64,000 nt of DNA from assembly GCA_038502055.1 (NCBI GenBank), contig JAXRKN010000026.1:744001-808000 (forward strand), in the 5' to 3' direction. This DNA is from Tanytarsus gracilentus. Taxonomy: Eukaryota; Arthropoda; Insecta; Diptera; Chironomidae. Below are positions 24,501-37,666 of this stretch, piece after piece; within the stretch, counting starts at the first letter, position 1; each line of letters begins with the position of its first letter. The translations under genes and the position numbers were made by a program. The notes beneath the pieces are model-generated. The model saw only the letters and a list, made by a program, of their open reading frames with translations. It had not been told where the DNA came from and did not search any database.

Positions 24501-25976
24501 TGGGCAGCGACGGTTGAGTTTGGTTCTTAACTCTTAATTAAGAAATGCGCGTTTACAAGCAAACTAACACACACACAAACATTTATGCATGCTAAGTGGG
24601 ACAAAAGTTGGCATATCGATTGGCGAATAACCTCCTCAACCGAAAATCCTTAATTTTGTGGGTTAGATCTTAAGTGGGAGGAAACACAAACAATGTTCCA
24701 AGAAAGACAAGGATGTTTATTACATTTCTGGTGGAAATGACGGAAACAACGTGATGTGGATATAAAAGAGGCATCCTCGAGGCGTTGTAATTATGTCGAA
24801 ATCCTTTTCTAGCGCATCGAGAACAATTTCTTAGATTAAGTGGACCCATCGAGATTTCATCCGGGCCAGACATTAAAGCTCAATTCATTAGGATGTTTAA
24901 CCTCACGCTTGTTTAGCTTTTCTGTTATAGGAAAACTTTTGATTGGATGCTAACCATGTTGATATTTCATAAATGACCCAATTTTCCTAAAATACAATTT
25001 ATTTTAATAATTTATTTAATTAAATCAACACCAATGAACATCAATCATGATACGCCTCATAATTATTTTGAAAATGGATATTTTGCCTCAGGGTGATATA
25101 CGAAAATAATCATAAAAACTTACGAGAGGCAAGATAATCATCGCATGCATTAATAATGAAAGATGAGTAAACATATAATGACCATAATATGCTGATGAGA
25201 AGATACTGTATACAATTAGGACGGCCATAATTCATGAGGCAATCTTAAATCTATGTGCATGGTGATGTAACATTAATGGAGCACTACTTAACCTCTCAAG
25301 GAGCTGAAAATTCAAGAGAGAGAAGAAAAAAATCTTTTCATTTTCACTCAGCTTAATTTTCTCCTACAGCATGTTGACACTAGATAAAGCTCCTGTCTTT
25401 TTTGCTGTCTCGTAAACAGTCAATCCGCAATTTACGCAGTTCTGATGAATAATTTAGTTAATGTTCTCTGTCTTAATCCCAAAATGACAGATAAAAACCG
25501 ACGAGATTCACATACAAACTCGGCTTTGACATTGTTTATCCTGCTCGTGTACACAATAAAGAGAACTAAGTCAATAAGCTTCGAAATAAAAAAGCATTTA
25601 ATCAGAAGTGAACAATTGTAGATTTTTCACTGTTTTAAAATTCTTTTTCTTTTGCAAGATGAGTGAGTTAATCATAAAGGCTTTTGTTCCGACCAATGCC
25701 ACATCCATTGTGTGCTTGCCGTATAAAAAAAGCTCTGAAAAACAATGGAAAAGTACTTAATTACCAGAAAGTGAATTGTAAAGTGTTGAAAATTTTAAAC
25801 GAGTAAGTTTTATGGTGAATGAAAGTTCCTTCAGCAATTGAGTTTAACATGAAGCACCCAAGCGAATTTAATTCAATTAAATTTCATTAAGACGAACCAC
25901 TTCATACACGTTAAATATGCGAAAATTAAAAGGAAATTTGCTCAAGTAAATTTTTAACTTTTTAACTGTTATAATT
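21540..25976. other. Noncoding stretch, no gene seen
   Basis: AT-rich sequence with only short frames that lack domains or splice partners (for example 21694-21981 and 24670-24873 on the - strand). No RNA gene or promoter could be supported. Confidence 0.55.
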
Positions 25977-26159
25977 ATAGCTCCGCTATATATTAATTTT
26001 GGATTTTTCCAAAACCTGTTTTCGGCCCCTAGTGCCAAGACATTACATTGTGCAATATCAAAACATATACTCAAATGATAGGCCTAGTCAAACCCTACAA
26101 ACTGGCGAAAACAGATTTGAAATCGGTTGATCCTACGAGGAGTTAGAGCCATTTAAGTC

Positions 26160-26206
26160 ATCTTACTTTCTTACTTTCTTACTTTCTCACTTTCTCACTT
26201 TCTCAC
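26160..26206 (+). repeat. 8-bp (TTACTTTC / TCACTTTC) microsatellite
   Basis: About three copies of TTACTTTC followed by about three of TCACTTTC, inside the 25.98-27.11 kb element. Confidence 0.85.
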
Positions 26207-26299
26207 GATCTTAGTGAACGCCATATCTCAAGAACGGCTGGTCGGATTTAACTCGGGTTTGTGGCTAAAGATCGGGTTTTGGCTCTAGTTGTGCAAGAA

Positions 26300-27085
26300 G
26301 TATTTAGTTTTGAGGTACGACCCTCCAAGGACCGTCCATGAGTGCAAAAATGTCCTTTTTCATACAAATTTTCTTTTATATGGCTTCATGGGTATCGTTG
26401 AACTCATAATTGCATCAGGAATCGATTGGCATTGACGATTTTTGAGTAGTGTCCATCATGGCCGGCCTGGAGTGCCACTAATGCCCATTTTTCAGATCTA
26501 TGGCTTCATGGGTATCGTTGAACTCGTCATTGCATCAGGAATCGATTGACATTGATGATTTTTGAGGAGTGTCCATCATGGACGGCCAGGAGTGCCACTA
26601 ATGTCCATTTTTCAGAACTATGGCTTCATGGGTATCGTTGAACTCGTAATTGCATCAGGAATCGATTGGCATTGACGATTTTTGAGGAGTGTCCATCATG
26701 GCCGGCCTGGAGTGCCACTAATGCCCATTTTTCAGAACTATGGCTTCATGTATGTCGTTGAACTCGTCATTGGACCAGAAATCGATTGACATTGACGATT
26801 TTTGAGGAATGTCCATCATGGTCGGCCAGGAGTGCCACTAATGTCCATTTTTCAGAACTATGGCTTCATGTATGTCGTTGAACTCGTCATTGCATCAGGA
26901 ATCGATTGACATTGACGATTTTTGAGGAATATCCAAAATGGTTGGCCAGGAGTGCCACTAATGTCCATTTTTCAGAACAATGGCTTCATGTATGTCGTTG
27001 AACTCGTCATTGCATCAGGAATCGATTGGCATTGATGGTTTTTCAAGGATGTCCTTCATGATTAACCAAAAGTGCCAACGGAGTA
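26300..27085 (+). repeat. 120-bp tandem repeat, about 6.5 copies
   Basis: The word ATGGCTTCATG recurs at 26380, 26500, 26620, 26740, 26860 and 26980, an exact 120-bp period with no length change across six copies. Each unit also contains GAACTCGTCATTG, AATCGATTG and GGAGTGCCACTAATG. A decayed half copy precedes the first unit, and the last unit degrades toward 27085. Copies differ by scattered point changes. Confidence 0.93.
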
Positions 27086-27109
27086 GGGTACTAATCTATG
27101 CGGAGCTAT

Positions 27110-30100
27110 TGGAAATGGCAACGCCGTTTGCAGACCCATCTTGTTTGAAATTCTTTTTAACATTTGTAAATTCATTCTGGGAGACTTAAATCAAGATGAA
27201 AACTAAATGAAAATCAATCTTCATGCATGTTGGTTCATGCAAACATACAAAAGACAAGTGTGGAGTTCCTAAATGTAAAAACTTTTGTGGTCATCTCATG
27301 ATGAGAAGAGAAACGCAAGCTGTGCAAATCCCATCAGATTATCTGACACATCATCCTCTGCATTGACACGAGACAAGTTTGATATAGTGCCATAACTTTA
27401 ACCATAGCCAGAAATATTTTACCACCTCCTCTTCTTGCTTTCATGAAACATGTTGCTTTTTGTGAATAACAAACTAAACCGAAGAATGAAAGTGGAAGAG
27501 AGAGGAAAAAAATAGTGCTGCCTGTGTTTAAAGGCATCTACCACAGTTCACAAATTGAATGGACAAACAAAAAGTGGAGAAAGAGCGGGTGCGATTGAAA
27601 GCGAACAAGAGAACAAGATGGGGTTTGAAATGATACAGGCTTTTCAATCCATTGAAGCTTTATTCGTATATCATCAACAACATCAACTCGACCGCTAACA
27701 CAACTTGCTCATCTCTCACATTCTGATGATAAATGATCAAATGTAGCTTCGATTCTCTTTATGCCTTTTGTGATTCTCGTGTGTGCGTACAGGAGTTTTC
27801 AGCATATGGCTGTTTTAGAGATGCCAGCCCGTCGAATTTCATTTCGCACGATAACACGCAAACTGTATCAGTATGATGAATTATAACACGATGCACCACT
27901 CAAAGTCTGCTCGAAATGTTTCTATTTTTTATTTCATTTCCCATGAACGTCCTTTCATGTTGAATGCAATAAAAAAAATTCTCACAGCCATTGAACTCAA
28001 ACAGAGAACACAACATAATAAACATGGCGCTCATTTATGATGTAATTCAACGCTCACAGACTCACATTAATAAAATTAATTATGTTGCATCAGCACTTTT
28101 CGTGTACACGAGCGAAAGAACGGAAATTAATTAGAGGTGAATATGAAAGATAAATATTTAATAAAATTATGCAAACGTGAAGCACACATGAAGCTTTAAA
28201 TTTGCAACAGAATCGCATCTCATTAAATTTTCTAAGTAAATATTATTTTTAGCATGAGATTTTATTTTTCATATTTAACTTAATTATTTGTTAAAAATAC
28301 ATTGACATTCATTATTTATGACTTTGAATCATCAAAAAGATTTTTTCTGAAAATGTAAAAATTATGGTTTATAACCCATAAATTAATTCACTTGAGAAAC
28401 CATTTTTTAAAAATAAACATTGACTTTAGCACATTTTTAAAATCCTAAATTAATAACATCTTCAATTATTTAGCTTTATCAAACAACCTCTCATCGCATC
28501 GATGAAATCCATCATAAATAAGTAAAGAGCTTTCTCGGTATCATCAACATAAACATTCTTTTTCCGCTCGAAAAATTGTTTCCTCAACACAAAATTATGA
28601 GAGTAAACAAAATAATTTCACTGATGACGAAACAAAAATAACTTTGCGCATTTAAGTTGATAAATTTTTTATGGACATCAAAATAAACGCGAGAAATCTT
28701 TAAGAAACGCACTGCAAAAGATTTTCAGTTCATGACGATGAAGCGGAAGGGTCGTAAAATTTTCTCTCGCGATTTTCTCGCCATTTGAAAGAAAGAGAAA
28801 ATATAAAAAATGTCATCATTACGGTGGCGGCGGGGAAAAAGGAGCACAGCAGTGGCACTGCCACAAAATGCTTCCTCCGCTCTCGTGCATCTTTTCAACA
28901 ACATAAAAACCACCGCAAATGATTTTTCATAACCCTGCCAGCGATTCGTTTACGTCGCTACCGTGTTCAAAAGTCAGTCAAGTGTGTAAAATGAACAAAT
29001 AATAAAGTTTGAAAGGATCGAGCAAAAGAAAGAGGGAAAATGGAATATTGTTTTATGACCCAAGGTTTAATATTCCATTAAAGAGCTTTTTTACTTCGAT
29101 AACTCACTTCTACCAACAATTTAGTTGCACTTCATTTTTTTACGATTGAGCATTTTTCATCCGGTGCATCGAGATATTTTTTTTCAGTTAATTCAGCAAT
29201 TTATTTTACATGTCGATGTCATCAGGTATCAACCGCAATAAAAAAAAAGTGTAAATATTGTGATAATTGTCTGGTGTTTCATTATTAAAACAAGTAATTT
29301 AAGGGAAATGAGACTGAGCACTGACAGTAATGGCATGCATGCAGAACATTAATGAAATTTTAATTTAGGGTAAAATTTAATAATTTACAATTTAAAACCG
29401 ACATGAATGCCTCATAAAAACTGACCACACGTGTTATGTGGAGAGAAATTCTTCTTTTTTTGCAGGTACACAAATTAATAGTCCATTAAATTTCCAGCAC
29501 ATTATTTTTCAGTAAGTTGTCAGGGATTAATTTCAAATTTATTTGCAGGCAAGTTCGACATTATTTTAATTTCTTATGGAGCCTGAAAAAGGGGGGAAAT
29601 TTCAATTTATTAACACAAATTTACTTCTCATAATTTATCGCTACACCCTTTCACGCTACGCACTCCATTTATTTCTTTTTTAAGGCCATAAAGAAAAAAA
29701 AACTTTGCAAAATTAAAAGGCAACTTTTTCCACTATATGTCATTTAATTTTATTGCCCTTCTCGAAATTGCATTTGACCATACTGTGATTTTATTGCATA
29801 GCAAGATGGCAAAAATAAAGAACGGAAAGAGCACTGGAGATATTTTTTTATTACTGCGAAGATGCTTGCGTTCTTTTTTTAGTTATTTTCATAAGAAACG
29901 GATACTCAAAATAACTTGGGGTTTTTTATGACTAAATTTTTTATTTTTGCTCGAAATTAGCGAAAAGACGTTCAAATTTTAATTATTGAGTTGACAGTTG
30001 AAAAATAAAAAATTAATTAATCACTGGATTTATATTTAAATCTTAGGATTAAACTTTTTAAATTGCAAGTCAACTGTCGCTTGAATTTTCAGAATTTTGT

Positions 30101-31412
30101 TTCTTCAACTAATCATAAATTCTCTTGCACACTTCTTTTGTTCTAACAAGAATTCATTTCAACAATTTAAATTGAGTTTGTCAGTAGAAATTGTCCCTCA
30201 GCAACGCCACTGTTCCAACTTCATGAAAGACTGAATGCTCATTTACCAATTTTCTGCAAAAATGTCGAGCAGAAATTCTTCGCTCTCCCCAAAGAATTTG
30301 AGGCACTTTAATACCGTCGATGGTTGTAAAACAGAAAACAAAAATGTAAAAAATTTCCGTTGAATGTTTCTCCGAGATGGCAAATGATTAAGTTGTACGA
30401 TAAAACTTTAATCATGGAGCAAATTAAAAGCTATTTTTCTCGAAAATCGAGAAAGTTTCAGTGACAAAATTGGATTTCATCAATAAATGTCTCGAACATG
30501 TGAATGTCTTTTGCGAGTGCTCGAAATTGAACGTGCAAACATTTCTATGCAAAATCGATAAGATAATAAAATTTTAAAGTTTAGAACATTTGCATGGAAA
30601 ATCAAAATTGTAACTGACTGTCACGTCCGACATCTCGTTTTGAAAAATTACTTAATCGAATTGAGTGAGAAAACTTTTAAGATTTTATTTTTATGTACTC
30701 ATGAAGTTGCTGAAGATAATTCTTGAAGATTAAGAAAATAATTAGATCAAATTTATGGGGTGAATGAAATTATTATCGTTGAGGGTTCAAACAAACTTTT
30801 TTCAACTCAAATTGCTTAAGAAATTGACTCAAATTGAACATCAAACACTTTTTGGCGGCAGTCTGCAAATATTGAAACATTTGTTTCTATAACAATGGAA
30901 ATTTTGTGACACTAAAAATAACAAAACGTAAAATTGATGAAAAAGAAATCAAAAGTAAACAATTTGACATCGAAAGCGGATCCGTTTCAGAGCATGAAAA
31001 TCTTCACGAAAAAACACGCAAGGCGAGTTTATAGCCTGAAGGCAGCGAACGATAGAATAAATTTTTCTTCCATTTATGCTACGACTGTAAAGAGTTTTTT
31101 TTTGTGTGAAAACTGAAGAAGAAAATAAATCAGATTTCATTTTCAGATATTTTATCAAGCTTGACTTCACTCCGAATGATTCAATTTTATTGCTTCTTAC
31201 CATATGAGCGAGAATTTCTATTATTAAATATTCTCGATTCCAATTCAATTCCTTCATGGCATGTATCAATGATGAGATGAAGCTTTTGTGGGAATTAAAT
31301 TTAAACATCAATCAATCTTTCATCCTTGAATGAATTTTTAGGTTTCTAAACTTAATTTAATTTAAACACTTGTTAGGATTTTTAGTGAAAATTCATGGTA
31401 ATTAATTTTAAT
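27110..31412. other. Noncoding stretch, no gene seen
   Basis: No supported gene. The frames at 27334-27537, 28725-28913, 29737-29931 and the overlapping pair at 30934-31311 show no domain, signal peptide or splice structure. Nothing else of note was recognised. Confidence 0.55.
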
Positions 31413-31616
31413 AAATTTCCCAGGGATGACTCCAAATTTTGCGGCCCTTCGGCCACATACGGCACTTACGGCACTTCGGCATTTACGGACACTTCGGTCA
31501 CTTACGGCACTTACGGACCTTACGGACACTTACGGACACTTCGGCACTTACGGACACATACGGCACTTCGGCCACTCACGGTCAAAAAAATCGGAGTTCT
31601 CATCCCTGGTAAATTT
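31413..31616. mobile_element. Miniature TIR element with 8-10-bp tandem array
   Basis: The left end AAATTTCCCAGGGATGA (31413-31429) matches the reverse complement of the right end, AAATTTACCAGGGATGA (31600-31616), at 16 of 17 positions. Weaker similarity continues inward (CTCC, ATTTTTG). The 140-bp core is a CG-rich tandem array in otherwise AT-rich DNA. At about 200 bp it is MITE-sized and encodes nothing credible. Confidence 0.6.
31441..31582 (+). repeat. 8-10-bp TTACGGCAC minisatellite
   Basis: About 15 imperfect copies of TTACGGCAC / TTCGGCAC / TTACGGACAC. The GC content is well above the flanks. Forward frames across it (31395-31625) are artefacts. Confidence 0.9.
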
Positions 31617-34600
31617 CTAGGATAAATTCCAAATAATTTCTGATTTTCTCTTATTCATGAAAATTTCAACATTGCATTGTTCCACACATTTGTAATAATG
31701 TGAAAATTATTTTAGATTTTGATCCATAAAACTCTTTCGTTAATTAAAATGTTTTATATGAATTTTGTCATAAAATGTTTTTATTGCAATGAAACAAAAT
31801 TTGGTCAAAGAAAAAATCCTGTTGGATAGATAATATTTGCATAATCTCTGACAAGCCAGAGAAAATTAATAATGCGATAAACAAATTAAAATCTTGGAAT
31901 TATCTTGGATCTCTATTTGCTTAAATGTCTAAATAAAGATTATTTAACTTCCGGTTTTCGTTTAATTTTTTCCTTCGTAGAATGAAAATCTCACTCTTAA
32001 ATATTTTTTTCCTCGAGCAAACAGAAAACTTTTCATGCCTCTCGCAATTCCCCCAACCAAAAATTATATGTTGCAAATGGTCATCATCAATTTCGTTCCA
32101 TATTTTGGCCATTCATATGTATGTAGGATTTAATGAATCGAATTAACTGCTAATCCATTCACCACAGGCTATTCTCGTTTCTCATATCCATAGTTCGGAA
32201 AAAAAAACTTATTGAGTTTTAATGGAGCAGCAGCGAGCAATTACAATAAAAAGCAGAAAAGAGCTTCGTACATTCAGCAAACGCCCCTAACTTCTATTCA
32301 GCACGATCTTGATATCCGAAATATATTTTTTTCATCACTATCTGGTCACTTGCTCAAAAACTGAAACGTGTAAATTTCAGAGATGAATTTGGAAGCTTTT
32401 AGCTTTTTCTCTTAGCTTTGTGTGTTCTTAAAAAGAATACTGAAAAGCAATCACGACATTGGAGTGAAAGATGTTGAAAAAAGAGCATTTTCAATAACCG
32501 TTTTAACAAATTATATTATTTGAGGTTCATTGGAATTCTATAGGGAAAACAAGAAAGTTGCTACAAAATTTAGTTGATTTTTTTTACACCAGAAAAAAAT
32601 AAATCAAAAAATCTAAAATTCAATTAAAATATGTATTAATAAATCCTAAGACACTCTTTAGGTTAGTTTTTAATACATTTGATTTTTAAATGTTTTAAAA
32701 AGTAAGCTGAAAAGAGCGGATTTAAAAAAATTTTGCGACTGTTACATACATGTTGAAAAACAGTTTTAGAACACGAAAATGCCCTACGTGCTTTTCATTT
32801 TATTGCTACAGCTTTCTACAAAATGTGTTCCTTTTACTACATGAGATGATACCGAAAAAGACGAAGAGATTTCTGGCTGCATCTATCTGACTGAAGTCTA
32901 TACATGTGAGGACGGATGAAATGAGGATAAGTTGTGTATAAAAATGGTGCTGCGATGAGAATGCTTAATGTATTAATCTCTAAATGGAATTGAAACACAT
33001 ATATATTTGTTAGAACGATAGAGAGTGAAAGAAAACGAGCGAGAAAACAGTGAGAGCGAATGAAATCTGATATATTTATAGCTCTGGTTCCATTGTCTCT
33101 TCCCACTGTGCTATTTAACTTTTATTTCTCGCCATCATCATCTACTTATACGAACTTTGCTAACATCCTGATGTCGCTATGATCATGCATGATGTGAACC
33201 AGTTCTGTCGGCTGTCATAAATCTTTGTCATTAAGATGATTGATTTTGTGTGACACTTACATCGTACCTACATGCAGGCACACTCGCTTTGTTATTGCTG
33301 AAAAGAAGTCAATTATTTATTTATGATGAAAGAAAATGACGAAAAAACTTAAAATTGTTGGCTGGAAAAAGCTCTTAAAAAGTTCAATTTCAAAGTTTTT
33401 ATAAAAAAAATGCTTAAATGTTTAAAACTTCTTAATGGCTATTAAATTAACTCATTTGATCAATTGAACCACTATTTAAACTCCAAAGTTCCGCAAAATA
33501 AAACAACAGTAATCGAATAAAGAGCAAATTAAATTAATATGGTTGATTCACTTCATATTATTAACCTCTCGCCGCGAAAAAAAATCAGTTCGTGTTAAAA
33601 TAATCAATGAGCCCGAAGGGGTTATGTTGGCAAAAGCATTTCGAAAAAAAATAAATGAACTTTATTGATTTTACGAGATTAAAAAGCCACGAGCACGATT
33701 TAAAACTTTAATTCTCGGTTGACATAATTCTTTTATTTCTTCTGCTTCTTCTTTTCACTCAATTCGAAAATTAAATTAAAAAGTTTTCCACAATCGTTTC
33801 AGTAGTTTTTCTTCTCTCTTTTTACACCTTAACATTTCGAGTTAAGCGGAGAGAAGAAATTGCTAAAAACGGAAGGTAAACCAGAGATGACTTTTTCTTG
33901 AGAAATAAATTCTGCTACTTATCGTTTGACAATGCGAACTCATCAAAGAAATTCTTCTATTGTATTGAAAGTGTTTGGAATTATTTAGCAGATTGAAAAC
34001 TTTTCAGCACTTGAGTTGCGCTTTTATTAGCTTTTTAAAAGCTTCACAAAATGTTTAAAAATTGATTTCACCTATTGAATCGATTGTTAATTTTTGAAAT
34101 TGAAAACTTTTTGTAAGAGATGGAAAATGACAAAAATTCTGATCTAACAATTATAAAAACTAGAATTTTAAAAAATTATTTTAAACATTTAAATTAAAAT
34201 TTACTATTATTGGTTAAAAAATTATAAAAACATTTTTATTTAATTTTATTACTGCAGCGCTGCATCTGAAAATTAAATTTGCACTCTCATGACTTTGCAT
34301 ATTTCGCTAACTACCAGCACAACTATCCTCGTCAACTTTCACCTGAATTCACAATTGCACTCAAACGAGAAACCTCAGAAAAACTTTTTTTATAGAGGTA
34401 GAAAAAGAAGAAAGCAACAGCGAGATATTTTTAAATTGCACCAGCCATCATGGACCATTATCATTTTCCTCGTTTTTTTTATAAGAACACCGAGCATAAA
34501 AGAAAATTTTGATGGCTAAGTCATAAAAGCATATACGCGTATCATGAAAATGCGATGTACTATGAGCGTCTTTTCACTTTGACCTAAGGGCGGCTTTTGA

Positions 34601-36883
34601 TATATTTGAGAATGGTCGGTGGAAACAAAAAAGTATTCTCAGATATTAAATACACGCTCACTACATTCAATTTAGTCTTGATGTTCACATAAAAATCCAT
34701 GCCTCGATTATGTTATTAATCTCTGTGTTTTATTTTTATAGCAAAAACATGTCTTCTTTCCAAAACAGGTTTATAAAGTTTCCACAGCGTCGACTCTCAA
34801 TACCTTAATTCCTCTATTCAACTATTGAAAAGAGGAAAGTTTATGGAATTTTCCGTGGCATCGTTAAAAATCATAAATTTGAAGGATAAAAATGTGAATT
34901 CCATTAAAAAAAGACTCGAGTCGTCCCCTTTTTGTGCTTTGTAAAGCATGCGGGGATCATTTCAGTCGTGTATTGAAGTGTACTGAAAAGATTAAATGCC
35001 ATTATTCCATGCAGCTTTGATTACATCCGTGCTTATGATTCATGACGACTCTCTGCATAAATAAGACCTCGCAAATTGCTTATTTGTGACTTTAGACTTG
35101 CTTTAAATACACTCCACCCACGGCTCAAATTCAATTATAATTCATCCTCCTTTGATTCTCATCTGATGCTCGCTCAGGAATGAAAATGCGACGCTAAAAA
35201 TTTAGTCTCTATTTTATAAACATAAATATTATCTGACATTCTTTATGCTCGGTCGGATATGAGTGTATGTTTATCAAACCATGAGTTTTGCATGCATGGC
35301 AAGCAGCCTTACCTCGAGAGAGAAGAAGAAGAAGATTTTCCATTTGAAATGATAAAATGATACAAATTATGAGAAGAATTCTTTTCCTATTTTCCTCTTC
35401 ACAAGAATATAATTGCTATTCATCAGATTTTGCATAATTTTCTAATTAGAGAATGAACATGTGTGAGCTATGAACCCTTTTCTATCCATTTCCCTTTCAG
35501 AAGTTTCTCTCTATCTCTCTCACTTCTCAAAAGCTCCTCAATTCAAAACAGTTGCTTTGGGAGAATGAATAACATTTTACGGTTTTATGGTTACCAAATT
35601 AAATTTTGCTATTGGATGATGATGTAGGGATTGAATTGAACGAAGAAGAGCTTAATCAAAGCTATTTTCATGTGCTTTAAATTAGTTTAGTTCTTACGCA
35701 TGAAAAATATTATTTTAATATGATGCTCATTGAGGTTTGGCAGCTTGCTTTCGGATAAGGGAAATTTGAAAATTACGTGACATGTATTTTTATTTAAAAA
35801 GTGTAATTTTATAATTAATCTGGGATTTAATTTTCATCAACAAATTTAATTTAATTCTTAAATGAATTTAAACTGCACATTGAGTAATGCACACAATGAT
35901 AAAGTTTGATAAACTCACAAAATTACAAAACAATGGTTTCTCAAATTGCTTCAATCATACACATGATAACATATCAAATGTTCATTAAAAATAATTTTGT
36001 ATAAATCCATCAATTCATACCAATTCCAATCGACTTTCAATTAATTAATTTTTATTCCAATCCGTTTAAACTCGTCGCTACTGACAGTGAATTTTAATCA
36101 AACTTACCTGACTAATTCCCTTGAGAGGAAACGGTGGAAGGAAGCGAATGTTCGATAGAATGAGTGAAACGAGCGATGATAGAGAGAATTAAGCCTTTCT
36201 AGTCGCTTGTAATTAAAATTAAATTAATTTCTACGTGAATAGTGAGTGAGGGTGGAAGAAAGGCCGAATGAAAGGTTAATTAGATGCTAAGGTCTAAACT
36301 TTAAGGGTCGTGGTCATGGAAAATTCCAAAAACCCTTAAAATAATGATGACTTCGAAGAATTTGTTTATGGATGCGAATGAATGATATAGAAACAATTCT
36401 CATGTCATATTTTTTTTATATGATCTTCTTAAAGCGTAAGCGAAAAGAAAAGGAAAATGAAGAAAAGAAATTGTCTTCGAAGATATACACATAAAAAAGA
36501 AGAAACGACGAAAGCGAGAAATTTGTATGAGAATTTGAATGATATGACATTCGCAGAAATAGTCATGAGAAATGTTATAATGAAATTCAGTGCAATTTTG
36601 TATAAAATGTGAATAGTAAAAAAGTTTATTCAATTTCCATTCGAGAGAAATCATTTCTTTTTTTAATGCTGTAAAAATTTACGACATGAGCATTAAATTT
36701 TATAGTTGTAGAGCAGAAAAAAGTTGTTGGTGTGATTTTTAGTATCAATTTACAGTTTGAGTGGCAATTTAATTAGGCAACTCATGTCAGATTGTGAAAA
36801 GGATTTAATTGATGAGTAGTTTGTCAATTAAATCATGGAAATTTTTTATTTTGACTTCCATATTTTTCGTATGAATTTTTTCA
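31617..36883. other. Noncoding stretch, no gene seen
   Basis: Only short, AT-driven frames occur (for example 32837-33106 and 36400-36654 on the - strand, and 34289-34519 on the + strand). None has a domain or splice partners that I can recognise. Confidence 0.55.
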
Positions 36884-37083
36884 TACCCATAGAACAATTT
36901 TTGGTTGAATTGATATCAATTTGACGTTAAATCCTTGTCAAAAAATTTTTTTAAAATAAATTGATATTAAATTTAATGAATTTGATATAAAAAAAAAATA
37001 TAATATCTTTTTTTTTTTTTTTTTTTTTTTTTATTTTTTTTTTTTTTTTTTTTTTTTTTATTTTTTTTTTTTTTTTTATTTTT

Positions 37084-37130
<47 letters not shown>

Positions 37131-37666
37131 TACTTTTTTTTATTTATGAATTAAATACAAGTTTTAGATGTCCAATTCTAGATCATTAATGAAAATATAC
37201 TCTACAATTCCTCTAATCATTCTTTCGCTCTTTTTATAATATACCTTTTTAGTTCATTAATCTTAAACTGGAAAAAAATAATGAAATTAAATGTTTGTAT
37301 TTTAATTAATCTCACTTTTCTTTTGTTTGCCATAATTAATTAATAACTTGGTGCCATGTTGGCGGGTGTTAACAAATTATCTTTTGGGGTTGGGGTAGAA
37401 AAATGTGTTTTAAAAATATTCATACAGAGAAAAAGACCTATGAAAAAAATAATAGCAAAAGTGGAAATGAATAAAATATTAAATGATAAAAATTGAAAAA
37501 AAAAAAATAAATTTTAAATGTTAAATTTAATGTCAAAATTTGTTCAAATCCATGTTAAATTTAATAGAAAATTTGACCAAATATCGACGAAATTGCCCAA
37601 AAAATTTGCTATCAAAAATTGATATCAAATTGATATAAATTTGACACTGAAAATGTTCTGTGGGTA
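36884..37666. mobile_element. TIR element with central poly(T) tract
   Basis: The left end TACCCATAGAACA (36884-36896) pairs with the right end TGTTCTGTGGGTA (37654-37666). The word ATATCAATTTGA recurs at a similar depth on both arms, so the inverted repeat extends about 40 bp imperfectly. TA lies at each edge, as in the 19.76-21.54 kb element, which also begins TACCC. The core has a long T-rich tract. No protein is encoded. I infer a MITE-like element. Confidence 0.55.
37011..37142 (+). repeat. Long poly(T) tract
   Basis: About 130 bp of nearly pure T, interrupted by single A residues every 10-30 bp and once by TTACTT at the end. Length this close to homopolymeric is prone to assembly and sequencing error. 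Confidence 0.9.

Larger units (their letters stand above)
25977..27109. mobile_element. TIR-bounded element carrying a 120-bp satellite array
   Basis: The left end ATAGCTCCGC (25977-25986) and right end GCGGAGCTAT (27100-27109) form a 10-bp inverted repeat. The interior has single-copy sequence, an 8-bp CTTACTTT/CTCACTTT microsatellite at about 26160-26206 and then a 120-bp tandem array. No coding frame for a transposase exists. No clear target duplication is visible. The call rests on the inverted ends plus the array between them, so the class is uncertain. Confidence 0.45.

Noticed and set aside
26380..27085. Possible CRISPR-like regular repeat array
   Set aside because: Copies are contiguous without spacers and the DNA is clearly eukaryotic; it is an ordinary tandem array.
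30934..31311. Overlapping frames on opposite strands
   Set aside because: No domain or start context on either strand; typical of AT-rich chance frames.
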